From contig NZ_JAIXTJ010000011.1 in assembly GCF_027483985.1 (NCBI RefSeq), forward strand, positions 80,204 to 144,203: a stretch of 64,000 nucleotides of DNA, in the 5' to 3' direction. This DNA is from Flavobacterium sp. (GTDB taxonomy: Bacteria; Bacteroidota; Bacteroidia; Flavobacteriales; Flavobacteriaceae). Made by a program: the position numbers and the translations under genes. The notes under the pieces are model-generated. The model worked only from the letters and a program-made list of their open reading frames with translations. It did not search any database and was not told where the DNA came from. Shown here piece after piece: positions 57,409-64,000 of the stretch. The stretch's first letter is position 1, and the number at the start of each line of letters is the position of its first letter.

Positions 57409-59312
57409 TAATAAAAAAAGTCAAATATGATGGCGATAAATACAATTACGAATCACCAAAACTTGACAATGGTATAAATATTATTATTGGTGATAATGGT
57501 TCTGGGAAAAGCACATTTACATTTTTCATAGAATATTGTTTAGGTGGATATTTGAAATATTTTAACCCTGAAAATAAAACCGAAAAATATCATGAAATAA
57601 TTAATGACACAAATAATTACATTGAACTAGATATTGAAATTAATTCAGAAAGCTATTCGCTTAAACGCTTCATAGGTGGAAATATCATTCATATTAATTT
57701 TAAAAATGAATACTACTCTCTACCAATATATAGAGGAAAAAGCGAAATCGATTCTGATATTGAAATTTTTTCAGATTGGTTATTAGATAAGTTATCGATA
57801 ACAAAACAAGAATTAAATTTAGGAACGATAAAGTGGAGATTAAATATAAACGATTTATTTCGCTTAATTATTTACGATCAAGACACACCTTCTAAGAAAA
57901 TCTACAAAGAGCCAACAAATTTAAACTTTGTGACGGATTCTCTAGTAATCAGAAAAACCATTTTTGAAGTACTTTTAGGTATATCGTCAGATGAATATTT
58001 TCGAAAATTTGAAGATTTCAAACAAAAAACAATTTTAAGAGATAAGGAACAACTAAAGCTAGAAAATTTTGAAGAAAAATATTCGGGTATTGACTTAGAT
58101 TTACTTAAAATAGATAATGATTTGAACAATATGAATTCAAAACTTGAAGAATTATATATTCAAAGAGATTTATTCATGAGTTCAAATAAAAATGTAGATA
58201 AAAAAACAATATTAATTTCTGAGTTACAGCATGAGATTATTCAACAAGAAATTGAAATATCCGATTTAAATATTGCATTAAGAAGTAACGAAATAGAATA
58301 CAACAAAATTCTAGATTATTTTCAATCTCAGTCTAATGAAATTAATGAAATAGAGAAAATTATTTTTACAAATGATAAACTAAATCTTTTTTCATTTAAA
58401 GTTTGTCCATTTTGTTTATCTGAGCATAATCCTAAAGATAATCATTGTTTATGTGGCTCAGAAATAATTGACGAAGATTATGAAAAATATAGATATACAT
58501 CTAAAGAATATGAAAATATCTTGAAACATAAGAAAAAAAGTTTAGAAACTATACAAACAGCTCTTGATTCTTACACAAAAGAAATAAGTAATTTTAGCAG
58601 TAAGAAAGAAAAACTAGAGACCATAATTAATGAACAAACAAATAAACTAAAAACTTTGATTGGTTCTACAAGTGTAGATACAAATACAGAAGCAATAAAT
58701 CTTTTACACGACGAAATTCTTAAACAATTAAAAATAATTGAAAGTGAAGAATATAAAAAGAAAATATCAATAGAAAAACAGTTACTAATTGAAAATTACA
58801 GAATAGCAAGAAAAAATTATAAAGACGTAAAAGAAGAATTTGAAAAATTGCAAAGAAAATTTGAAATTGACAATAAAACCATAATCAGTGATTTTAACGA
58901 AATATATGAAAACTTAATATTAGATTCTTCAGCAGACGCATATAAAGCCGAAATAAATGAAGATTATATGCCAATAATTGATGATGGAATTTATAAAAAT
59001 AAAAGTGCTAGTGTACCAATACGATTACTTTATTTTTATACTATTTTAGCATTAGCAATAAAATACGAAAGTGTAAAACATCCAAAACTACTAATTATAG
59101 ATACACCTGAAGATTCAGGAATTGATGATGATAATTTGAAGAAAGATTTAACTCTGCTTGAAAGCGCCTTGAATTATGTCGAAGCAAGTAAAAAATCTTT
59201 CCAAGTTATATTAACTACAGGATTAGAAAAATATCCTGATGAGTTCAAAGATTTCATAAAGGAAAAATTTAATAAAAAGAATGAAGGAAAATTCATTTTA
59301 AAAGAAAAATAA
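57396..59312 (+). CDS. ABC-3C ATPase (SMC/Rad50-like with zinc ribbon)
   Basis: 638 residues. Walker A IIGDNGSGKST (31-41), then long coiled-coil arms (about 200-335 and 365-510) interrupted by a zinc ribbon with Cys337, Cys340, Cys351 and Cys353 (CPFC ... CLCG), and the C-terminal Walker B LLIIDTPED (565-573). A single polypeptide therefore folds back like Rad50/SMC, the zinc element being at the hinge. Such ATPases drive ABC-3C systems, predicted to sense foreign nucleoprotein. Overlaps the middle component by 13 bp. Last gene of the operon; no clear terminator seen in 59313-59393. Confidence 0.85.
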   Translation: MGSLVIKKVKYDGDKYNYESPKLDNGINIIIGDNGSGKSTFTFFIEYCLGGYLKYFNPENKTEKYHEIINDTNNYIELDIEINSESYSLKRFIGGNIIHINFKNEYYSLPIYRGKSEIDSDIEIFSDWLLDKLSITKQELNLGTIKWRLNINDLFRLIIYDQDTPSKKIYKEPTNLNFVTDSLVIRKTIFEVLLGISSDEYFRKFEDFKQKTILRDKEQLKLENFEEKYSGIDLDLLKIDNDLNNMNSKLEELYIQRDLFMSSNKNVDKKTILISELQHEIIQQEIEISDLNIALRSNEIEYNKILDYFQSQSNEINEIEKIIFTNDKLNLFSFKVCPFCLSEHNPKDNHCLCGSEIIDEDYEKYRYTSKEYENILKHKKKSLETIQTALDSYTKEISNFSSKKEKLETIINEQTNKLKTLIGSTSVDTNTEAINLLHDEILKQLKIIESEEYKKKISIEKQLLIENYRIARKNYKDVKEEFEKLQRKFEIDNKTIISDFNEIYENLILDSSADAYKAEINEDYMPIIDDGIYKNKSASVPIRLLYFYTILALAIKYESVKHPKLLIIDTPEDSGIDDDNLKKDLTLLESALNYVEASKKSFQVILTTGLEKYPDEFKDFIKEKFNKKNEGKFILKEK

Positions 59313-59393
59313 AATACTGAACACAATATCGGTTATAAGAAATTGGAGTTTTTGGACTTAGTCTAAAGTTTATCTTTATCTAAATAAACAAAC

Positions 59394-60737
59394 CTACTCC
59401 TCTTTCTTAACAACCTTCCTTGCAACCTCAATTTTAAACTTCTTTCCTTTCATTTTTTCATCGCGAATGTTAGAAAGAAACTCTTTTACCTTTTTAGATT
59501 TAACAGCAGCAAACGAAATGAAATCTTTTACTTCAATCAAACCCAAATCGCCTTTTTCAAGTTTTCCTTTTTGAGAAAAGAAACCTACAATGTCAATTTT
59601 ATTCAATTTATTTTTCTTTCCGCCACTTACATAAATCGTTTGAAATTGCGGTGGTTTTGGTAAAGTAGTTGCATTTTCTACATTTAAAACAGGCATTTTA
59701 TAATCTAAATACTCCATTTTTTTCTCACTTTCGTGCGCAATGACATACGCCGTTCCTGAAGCTAACATTCTCGCCGTACGACCATTTCTATGGGTAAACT
59801 CGTCTTCTTTTAAAGGCAAATGATAATGAATAACATGCTTCATTTCGGGAATGTCTAGACCACGAGCCGCTAAATCGGTCGTAATTAAATAACTCACACT
59901 ACCGTTTCTAAACTGAATCAAAGCGCGTTCGCGTTCGTCTTGATCCATTCCGCCGTGATAATACGTCGAATAAATTCCTTTTTCGTTCAATGTGTCGCTT
60001 ATGCGTTCGGCAGCATCACGATGATTACAAAAGATAATCGCCGCTTCCGATTGCAAAGAACAAAGCAAATTAAAAAGCGAATTAATTTTGTCCTTCTCTT
60101 TAGAAACAACCAGCTTCAAACTCAAATTGCTACTAGAATCTTCCGTTGGAATAAAATCCAAAACAGTAGGATGCAACACTCTAGTATATTTAGGAATCTC
60201 AATATCAGAAGTCGCCGACACCAAAACACGTTTGTTCAACTTGTTCAATCTCGAAATGATAAAACTCATTTGCTCGTGAAAACCCAATTGCAACGACTTA
60301 TCAAATTCATCCAAAACCAACGTCTGAATGGCATCTACAGAAAAAGTTCCTCTATCCAAATGATCGGCAATGCGACCAGGCGTTCCAATCAATATCGCCG
60401 GTGGATTTGATAAATTCTTAATCTCCGTATCAATAGAATGACCACCATAACAAACATTTACTTTGTAATCGGTGCCCATTTTCTTCCAAACTTGCTCAAT
60501 TTGCAAACCCAACTCACGCGATGGAACCAAAATCAAACATTGAACGTCCTTAAAAGTATCGTCTAACATTTGAAAAATAGGCAATAAAAAAGCCAAAGTT
60601 TTTCCCGAACCTGTTGGTGAAAGTAGTAAAACATTAGTATCGTTCAAGATCGTTTCTTGCGCTGCAACTTGCATTTCGTTCAATTCCTCAATACCTAAAT
60701 TAAGAAGAACATTATTGGAATGTGGATTTTTATTCAT
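59394..60737 (-). CDS. DEAD-box RNA helicase with DbpA-like RNA-binding domain
   Basis: 447 residues from ATG 60737 (earlier in-frame starts fall in repeat sequence upstream of the promoter box). Motif I PTGSGKT (41-47), Ia PSRELG, motif II DEFD (DEAD variant), motif III SAT, motif VI HRNGRTAR. A C-terminal DbpA-type RNA-binding domain (KIDIVGFFSQKGKLEKGDLG...ISFAAV). Binds 23S rRNA helix-92-like structures in E. coli; here inferred as a ribosome-assembly helicase. Confidence 0.9.
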   Translation of the reverse strand: MNKNPHSNNVLLNLGIEELNEMQVAAQETILNDTNVLLLSPTGSGKTLAFLLPIFQMLDDTFKDVQCLILVPSRELGLQIEQVWKKMGTDYKVNVCYGGHSIDTEIKNLSNPPAILIGTPGRIADHLDRGTFSVDAIQTLVLDEFDKSLQLGFHEQMSFIISRLNKLNKRVLVSATSDIEIPKYTRVLHPTVLDFIPTEDSSSNLSLKLVVSKEKDKINSLFNLLCSLQSEAAIIFCNHRDAAERISDTLNEKGIYSTYYHGGMDQDERERALIQFRNGSVSYLITTDLAARGLDIPEMKHVIHYHLPLKEDEFTHRNGRTARMLASGTAYVIAHESEKKMEYLDYKMPVLNVENATTLPKPPQFQTIYVSGGKKNKLNKIDIVGFFSQKGKLEKGDLGLIEVKDFISFAAVKSKKVKEFLSNIRDEKMKGKKFKIEVARKVVKKEE

Positions 60738-60741
60738 TTGG

Positions 60742-60749
60742 CAAAGGTA
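60742..60749 (-). promoter_or_regulatory. -7 promoter box for the helicase
   Basis: Minus-strand TACCTTTG fits TAnnTTTG and ends 4 nt before the ATG at 60737, so the leader is nearly absent. Confidence 0.5.
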
Positions 60750-60795
60750 GATAAAAAAGTTGCGAGTTGAAGGTTTCGGGTTACGAGTTACACAC

Positions 60796-60812
60796 TTCGA
60801 CAAGCTCAGTGT
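60796..60812. repeat. TTCGACAAGCTCAGTGT repeat copy
   Basis: Opposite-strand relative of the ACATTGAGCTTGTCGAA elements at 9087-9103 and 6780-6796. Confidence 0.6.
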
Positions 60813-60876
60813 AAAAGTTGCAAGTTGATGATTTCAAGTTTTGACATAAATTTTTCAAATTATTCAAATTTCACAA

Positions 60877-60898
60877 ACCTGCCTGTCGGCAGACAGGT
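60877..60898. repeat. 22-bp palindromic repeat, copy 2
   Basis: Exact reverse complement of the element at 6316-6337; core CTGCCTGTCGGCAGACAG. Confidence 0.75.
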
Positions 60899-60910
60899 CT
60901 GTGTTGCTAA

Positions 60911-60948
60911 AAATTGATTTTTGAAGTTGAAATTGATTTTTGAAGTTG
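60911..60948. repeat. Two 19-bp tandem repeats
   Basis: AAATTGATTTTTGAAGTTG at 60911-60929 and again at 60930-60948, directly upstream of the -7 box of the M14 peptidase gene. Confidence 0.7.
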
Positions 60949-60958
60949 AAATAATTCT

Positions 60959-60966
60959 TACTTTTG
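60959..60966 (+). promoter_or_regulatory. -7 promoter box for the M14 peptidase
   Basis: TACTTTTG fits TAnnTTTG, 21 nt before the ATG at 60988. It supports that start over an upstream TTG at 60964. Confidence 0.5.
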
Positions 60967-60987
60967 AAAACAAAAAAAATTATTCTC

Positions 60988-62715
60988 ATGCGTTTTATAA
61001 AAGTTGCTTTCCTCCTATTCACAACAATCATTTCAGCCCAAGACAATTCGAAATACGACACCTATTTTGAAAAAGGAAACGGCAATCAAAGCGCCGATTA
61101 TCAAGAAATACTTCGTTATTACGAGCAATTAGACTTAGATTTTAAAACTATTCAAGTTCTCAATATGGGTGAAACCGATAGTGGCGAACGCTTGCAAGTA
61201 GTGATTTTTAATCCTGACAAAGTATTCGATTTAAATTATGCTTCTTCCGAAAAAAGTATCCTATTAATAAACAACGGAATCCACGCCGGCGAACCTGACG
61301 GAATTGATGCAACAATGCAATTGTACCGCGATTTGGCTTTAGGAAAAATTAAAGTACCCAAAAATGTAATTGTGATTGCGATTCCTGTTTATAATATTGG
61401 AGGTTGTTTGAATAGAAATTCAACGACTCGCGTCAATCAAGATGGACCAGAAGAATATGGTTTTAGAGGAAATGCTCGAAACTTTGATTTGAACAGAGAT
61501 TTCATCAAATCAGATACCAAAAACACACATAGTTTTTACAAACTATTTCAAGAATTTAATCCCGATATTTTCATTGATAATCACGTGAGCAACGGCGCAG
61601 ATTATCAATATACGTTAACCTACATAATGACCGAACCTAAAAAATTAGGAACTGTTTTAGGTGATTATATGAAAAACGAATTGACGCCATCGATTGTCAA
61701 AGATTTACAGCAAAAAAAGATAGAATCAACACCGTACGTAAACGTTTGGCACGGCACACCAGACCAAGGTTTTCAGCAGTTTTTTGAAAGTCCGAGATAT
61801 GCTACAGGTTACACTTCCTTATTCAATACGATGGGATTTGTTGTGGAAACACACATGTTAAAAAACTACGCCAGTCGTGTCAAAGCCACGTATGAGTTTA
61901 TGGTTTCGACAATAAATTTTGCAGATAAAAATTATAAAACCATTAAATCCAAACGATTAGAAAACCAAAAACAATTTCAACCAAAAAGCGATTATACAAT
62001 CAAATGGGAAATTGATACGACTAAAATTACCAAAATTCCGTTTCTAGGTTATGAAGGAAAGTACAAAAAGAGTGATGTAACCACAGGACAAAGATTGTAT
62101 TACGATCGAAAAATTCCATTTACCAAATTCATTCCGTTTTTAGCCGATTTTAAATCGGTTCAAACGGTGAAAATACCGAATGCCTATGTTATTCCGCAAG
62201 GATTTTGGCCAGTAATTGATCGTTTGAAAGAAAACAAATTAGAGTTCAGAAGATTAAAAACCGATACCATAATTGAAGTAGAAAGCTACAGAATTGCTGA
62301 TTATAAAACTGCCAAAACGGCTTACGAAGGACATTATCCGCACAACAATACAAAAATTACAAGTTCTAAAGTAAAAATGAATTTTAGAAAAGGGGATTAT
62401 TTGTTCAAAACCGACCAAATGGGCGCGAAATTTCTAATAGAAACCTTAGAACCCGAAGCAATAGATAGTTTTTTCAATTGGAACTTTTTTGACACGCTTT
62501 TACAGCAAAAAGAAGGCTATTCCGATTATGTTTTTGAAGACTTAGCCAACGAATATCTGAACAAAAATCCAGAATTACGAGCCAAATTAGAACAAAAGAA
62601 ACAAGAAGACAAAGCCTTCGCCGAAAACCCAGAAGCCCAATTAGATTGGGTTCATAAAAACTCTATCTATTACGAAAAAGCACATTTGAACTATCCAGTT
62701 TATAGGATAAATTGA
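60988..62715 (+). CDS. M14-family zinc carboxypeptidase, exported
   Basis: 575 residues. Signal segment MRFIKVAFLLFTTIISAQ. Zinc motif HAGE (His99, Glu102 in NNGIHAGEPDG), with the downstream His in FIDNHVSNG (about 210) and Arg-rich substrate stretch NRNSTTRVNQDG, the M14 layout. A large C-terminal half (about 330-575) has no recognised motif. Exported, so probably digests peptides from the environment. Followed by a lipoprotein gene after 135 bp. Confidence 0.88.
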   Translation: MRFIKVAFLLFTTIISAQDNSKYDTYFEKGNGNQSADYQEILRYYEQLDLDFKTIQVLNMGETDSGERLQVVIFNPDKVFDLNYASSEKSILLINNGIHAGEPDGIDATMQLYRDLALGKIKVPKNVIVIAIPVYNIGGCLNRNSTTRVNQDGPEEYGFRGNARNFDLNRDFIKSDTKNTHSFYKLFQEFNPDIFIDNHVSNGADYQYTLTYIMTEPKKLGTVLGDYMKNELTPSIVKDLQQKKIESTPYVNVWHGTPDQGFQQFFESPRYATGYTSLFNTMGFVVETHMLKNYASRVKATYEFMVSTINFADKNYKTIKSKRLENQKQFQPKSDYTIKWEIDTTKITKIPFLGYEGKYKKSDVTTGQRLYYDRKIPFTKFIPFLADFKSVQTVKIPNAYVIPQGFWPVIDRLKENKLEFRRLKTDTIIEVESYRIADYKTAKTAYEGHYPHNNTKITSSKVKMNFRKGDYLFKTDQMGAKFLIETLEPEAIDSFFNWNFFDTLLQQKEGYSDYVFEDLANEYLNKNPELRAKLEQKKQEDKAFAENPEAQLDWVHKNSIYYEKAHLNYPVYRIN

Positions 62716-62722
62716 GTTTTTA

Positions 62723-62740
62723 AAACACATAGAAACATAG
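62723..62740. repeat. AAACACATAGAAACATAG repeat copy
   Basis: Third copy of the element seen at 38510-38640; a CATAGCTATG palindrome follows at about 62784. Confidence 0.6.
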
Positions 62741-62850
62741 TTTTAAAAAAGTGAATAAGACGTTTCGCTTTTTTAAAGAGCTCATAGCTATGTGAATGAA
62801 TTCATTAGTTAGCTTTAATTATAAATCCAAAAATTCCGCACAATAATTAT

Positions 62851-63255
62851 ATGAAAAAAATAATACTCTTTTTAGTAATAATTTTGACTCTAAATTCTTG
62901 TTTTTTAGCAATTACTGGTGCTCCTCACAATCATTCATATAAAGAAATTAATGGAATTAATGATTTGAATCTAGATGTTCATTGTATGTATCTGAATAAA
63001 ACATTTGAAATAAGAAATGCTGATCCAAATGATTCACTATATATTAAATCTTCAAATTTCAAAAAACCTTCAGAAAAAAAATCACTTAATGGAAAAATAC
63101 AAACTGATTCAATAAGATTCTATAATTGGAGAATTGGTGATATGAAATATCATAGAAACATTTTGAAAGATACAATAGAAATTATAAAAATTAGAAATCA
63201 GAAAATTGAAAAAGTTTACATGTTTGTAGCTGAATCTGAAAATAATAAGAATTAA
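62851..63255 (+). CDS. Small lipoprotein, unknown
   Basis: 134 residues. Signal peptide with lipobox LNSC (Cys17). Mature part polar, A/T-rich codons, no motif recognised; ends in a charged tail. Its composition differs from the M14 gene before it, suggesting recent acquisition or fast evolution. The gap to 63463 has no terminator of clear form. Confidence 0.6.
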   Translation: MKKIILFLVIILTLNSCFLAITGAPHNHSYKEINGINDLNLDVHCMYLNKTFEIRNADPNDSLYIKSSNFKKPSEKKSLNGKIQTDSIRFYNWRIGDMKYHRNILKDTIEIIKIRNQKIEKVYMFVAESENNKN

Positions 63256-63463
63256 AAATAATAACCACAGACAAAAAAGAAATGCGAAAAATATGCTAAG
63301 TTCACTTTTTTCTCTCGCAAGAAATTGTATTTTGGAGGAAATGAAGTGTTTACGAGGTTTGCCACTTCTCGAAGCCTCAAAACGCTATGGAAAACTATTT
63401 CCTAGTTTTTAAGTGATTAAAATTTTATAGAAGCTCAGAAATTACACTTTCTTCAATTAAGAA

Positions 63464-64000
63464 TCAGATTTTGATACTATTTTCATTTTCTTCTTCAAAC
63501 AACAATTTGATATTTTCGTACGAATTTTTCAAAGCGTCCTGAATTTCTTCGGGTTTTAACCAAACCGCTTTTTTAATTCCTTCCTCTTTTTGAGGTATTA
63601 ACTTGTCTTCGAAATCGGTTTTCATTTCAAACCAGTGCGTGATTTTCAAACGATAATCACCATTGCGCTTAAAAATATGATACGTTTTTTGAAGTTTTTT
63701 AGTAATCTTTAATCCTTGCACGCCAGTTTCCTCTTCAACTTCTCTTATAGAACAATCTTCGATATCTTCGCCTTTGTCGCAGCCACCTTTTGGCAAATCC
63801 CATTTTCCACCTCTAAAAATGAATAAAACCTCACCATTTTTATTGTAAACCAATCCGCCACCTGCTTTTTTAACAGGGATTTTTTCTTTGACTTTTTTCA
63901 GAATTTCCTTTTCGTCAGGATAATACAAATAAGCTTTATTAATCTTATTGTTGAACATCTTTACAATAAGCTGTTCAATGTCAACACTTTCAAGCAAAAA
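63464..64000 (-). CDS. NUDIX hydrolase (N-terminus cut by window end)
   Basis: 178 codons visible; the frame is open to base 64000. NUDIX box GGCDKGEDIEDCSIREVEEE with REVEEETG intact, preceded by GGGLVYNKNGEVLFIFRGGKWDLP. The N-terminal part (LLESVDIEQLIVKMFNNKINKAYLYY) continues upstream and fits longer flavobacterial NUDIX proteins of about 200 residues, so this is a partial gene, not a start at 63958. Such genes often lie beside pyrE in flavobacteria, as I recall. Substrate unknown. Confidence 0.85.
   Translation of the reverse strand, partial: FLLESVDIEQLIVKMFNNKINKAYLYYPDEKEILKKVKEKIPVKKAGGGLVYNKNGEVLFIFRGGKWDLPKGGCDKGEDIEDCSIREVEEETGVQGLKITKKLQKTYHIFKRNGDYRLKITHWFEMKTDFEDKLIPQKEEGIKKAVWLKPEEIQDALKNSYENIKLLFEEENENSIKI

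Noticed and set aside
63464..63958. NUDIX gene starting at the internal ATG 63958
   Set aside because: The reading frame continues to the window edge with family-like sequence, so the start lies outside.

Overview
The window reads as chromosomal DNA of a Flavobacterium-like member of the Bacteroidota. It is A/T-rich. Many genes are preceded by the phylum's -7 promoter box TAnnTTTG. Three secreted proteins end in type IX secretion (T9SS) sorting domains. The menaquinone genes menA, menB, menC and menD are present, and many products carry short signal peptides ending in SQ or AQ. No rRNA, tRNA, transposase, integrase or CRISPR array was found.

Layout. Positions 1-1.66 kb hold the 3' part of a Septu-like defence operon: the C-terminal half of an ABC-type ATPase, a TIGR02646/PtuB-like HNH nuclease and a DUF6530-like third gene. 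Positions 1.7-9.1 kb are an accessory stretch of small genes (OB-fold exported protein, GIY-YIG protein, S1/P1 nuclease, an altered DUF4157 protein, a basic exported peptide, an alcohol dehydrogenase, an RMD1-family protein) separated by several families of intergenic repeats. One is an array with a strict 38-bp period at 3.81-4.28 kb. Positions 9.1-17.7 kb carry an MFS exporter plus NUDIX pair, a MoxR-like ATPase plus VWA pair, a pentapeptide-repeat protein and a MacAB-type ABC efflux operon.

Positions 17.8-25.7 kb hold menC, menA and menB with an UPF0173 hydrolase, two bacterial PH-domain membrane proteins and a TPR protein, all on the minus strand. menD lies on the same strand at 36.8-38.4 kb. 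Between menB and menD are two giant paralogous delta-60-repeat T9SS proteins, a papain-like peptidase, a DODA-type dioxygenase, an exported NlpC/P60-like protein, a CvfB-type S1 protein and a SET protein. Both delta-60 genes share a leader motif that appears to sit at the transcript 5' end.

Positions 38.6-53.7 kb are mostly core genes: a GNAT acetyltransferase, a MazG-like protein, an ECF sigma operon with its membrane regulator and CpxP-like partner, a protein with 90-bp tandem repeats, kup, an NSUN-type rRNA methyltransferase, a T9SS endonuclease I, rluD, a PASTA protein, ddl, a DUF433/DUF5615 toxin-antitoxin pair and coaD. After coaD comes a second accessory stretch (53.7-59.3 kb). It holds two ordinary genes bracketed by a near-identical 66-bp direct repeat, then a compact three-gene operon that I identify as an ABC-three-component (ABC-3C) conflict system: SMEK-domain protein, middle component, and zinc-ribbon SMC-like ATPase. 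A DbpA-like helicase, an M14 carboxypeptidase, a lipoprotein and a NUDIX protein cut by the window edge close the window.

The strongest candidates for poorly described biology are the ABC-3C/SMEK operon with its upstream 10-bp inverted repeat, the three-gene Septu variant, the shared leader of the delta-60 T9SS genes, and the 38-bp-period array. All functions are read from sequence motifs and family memory; no database search was possible.
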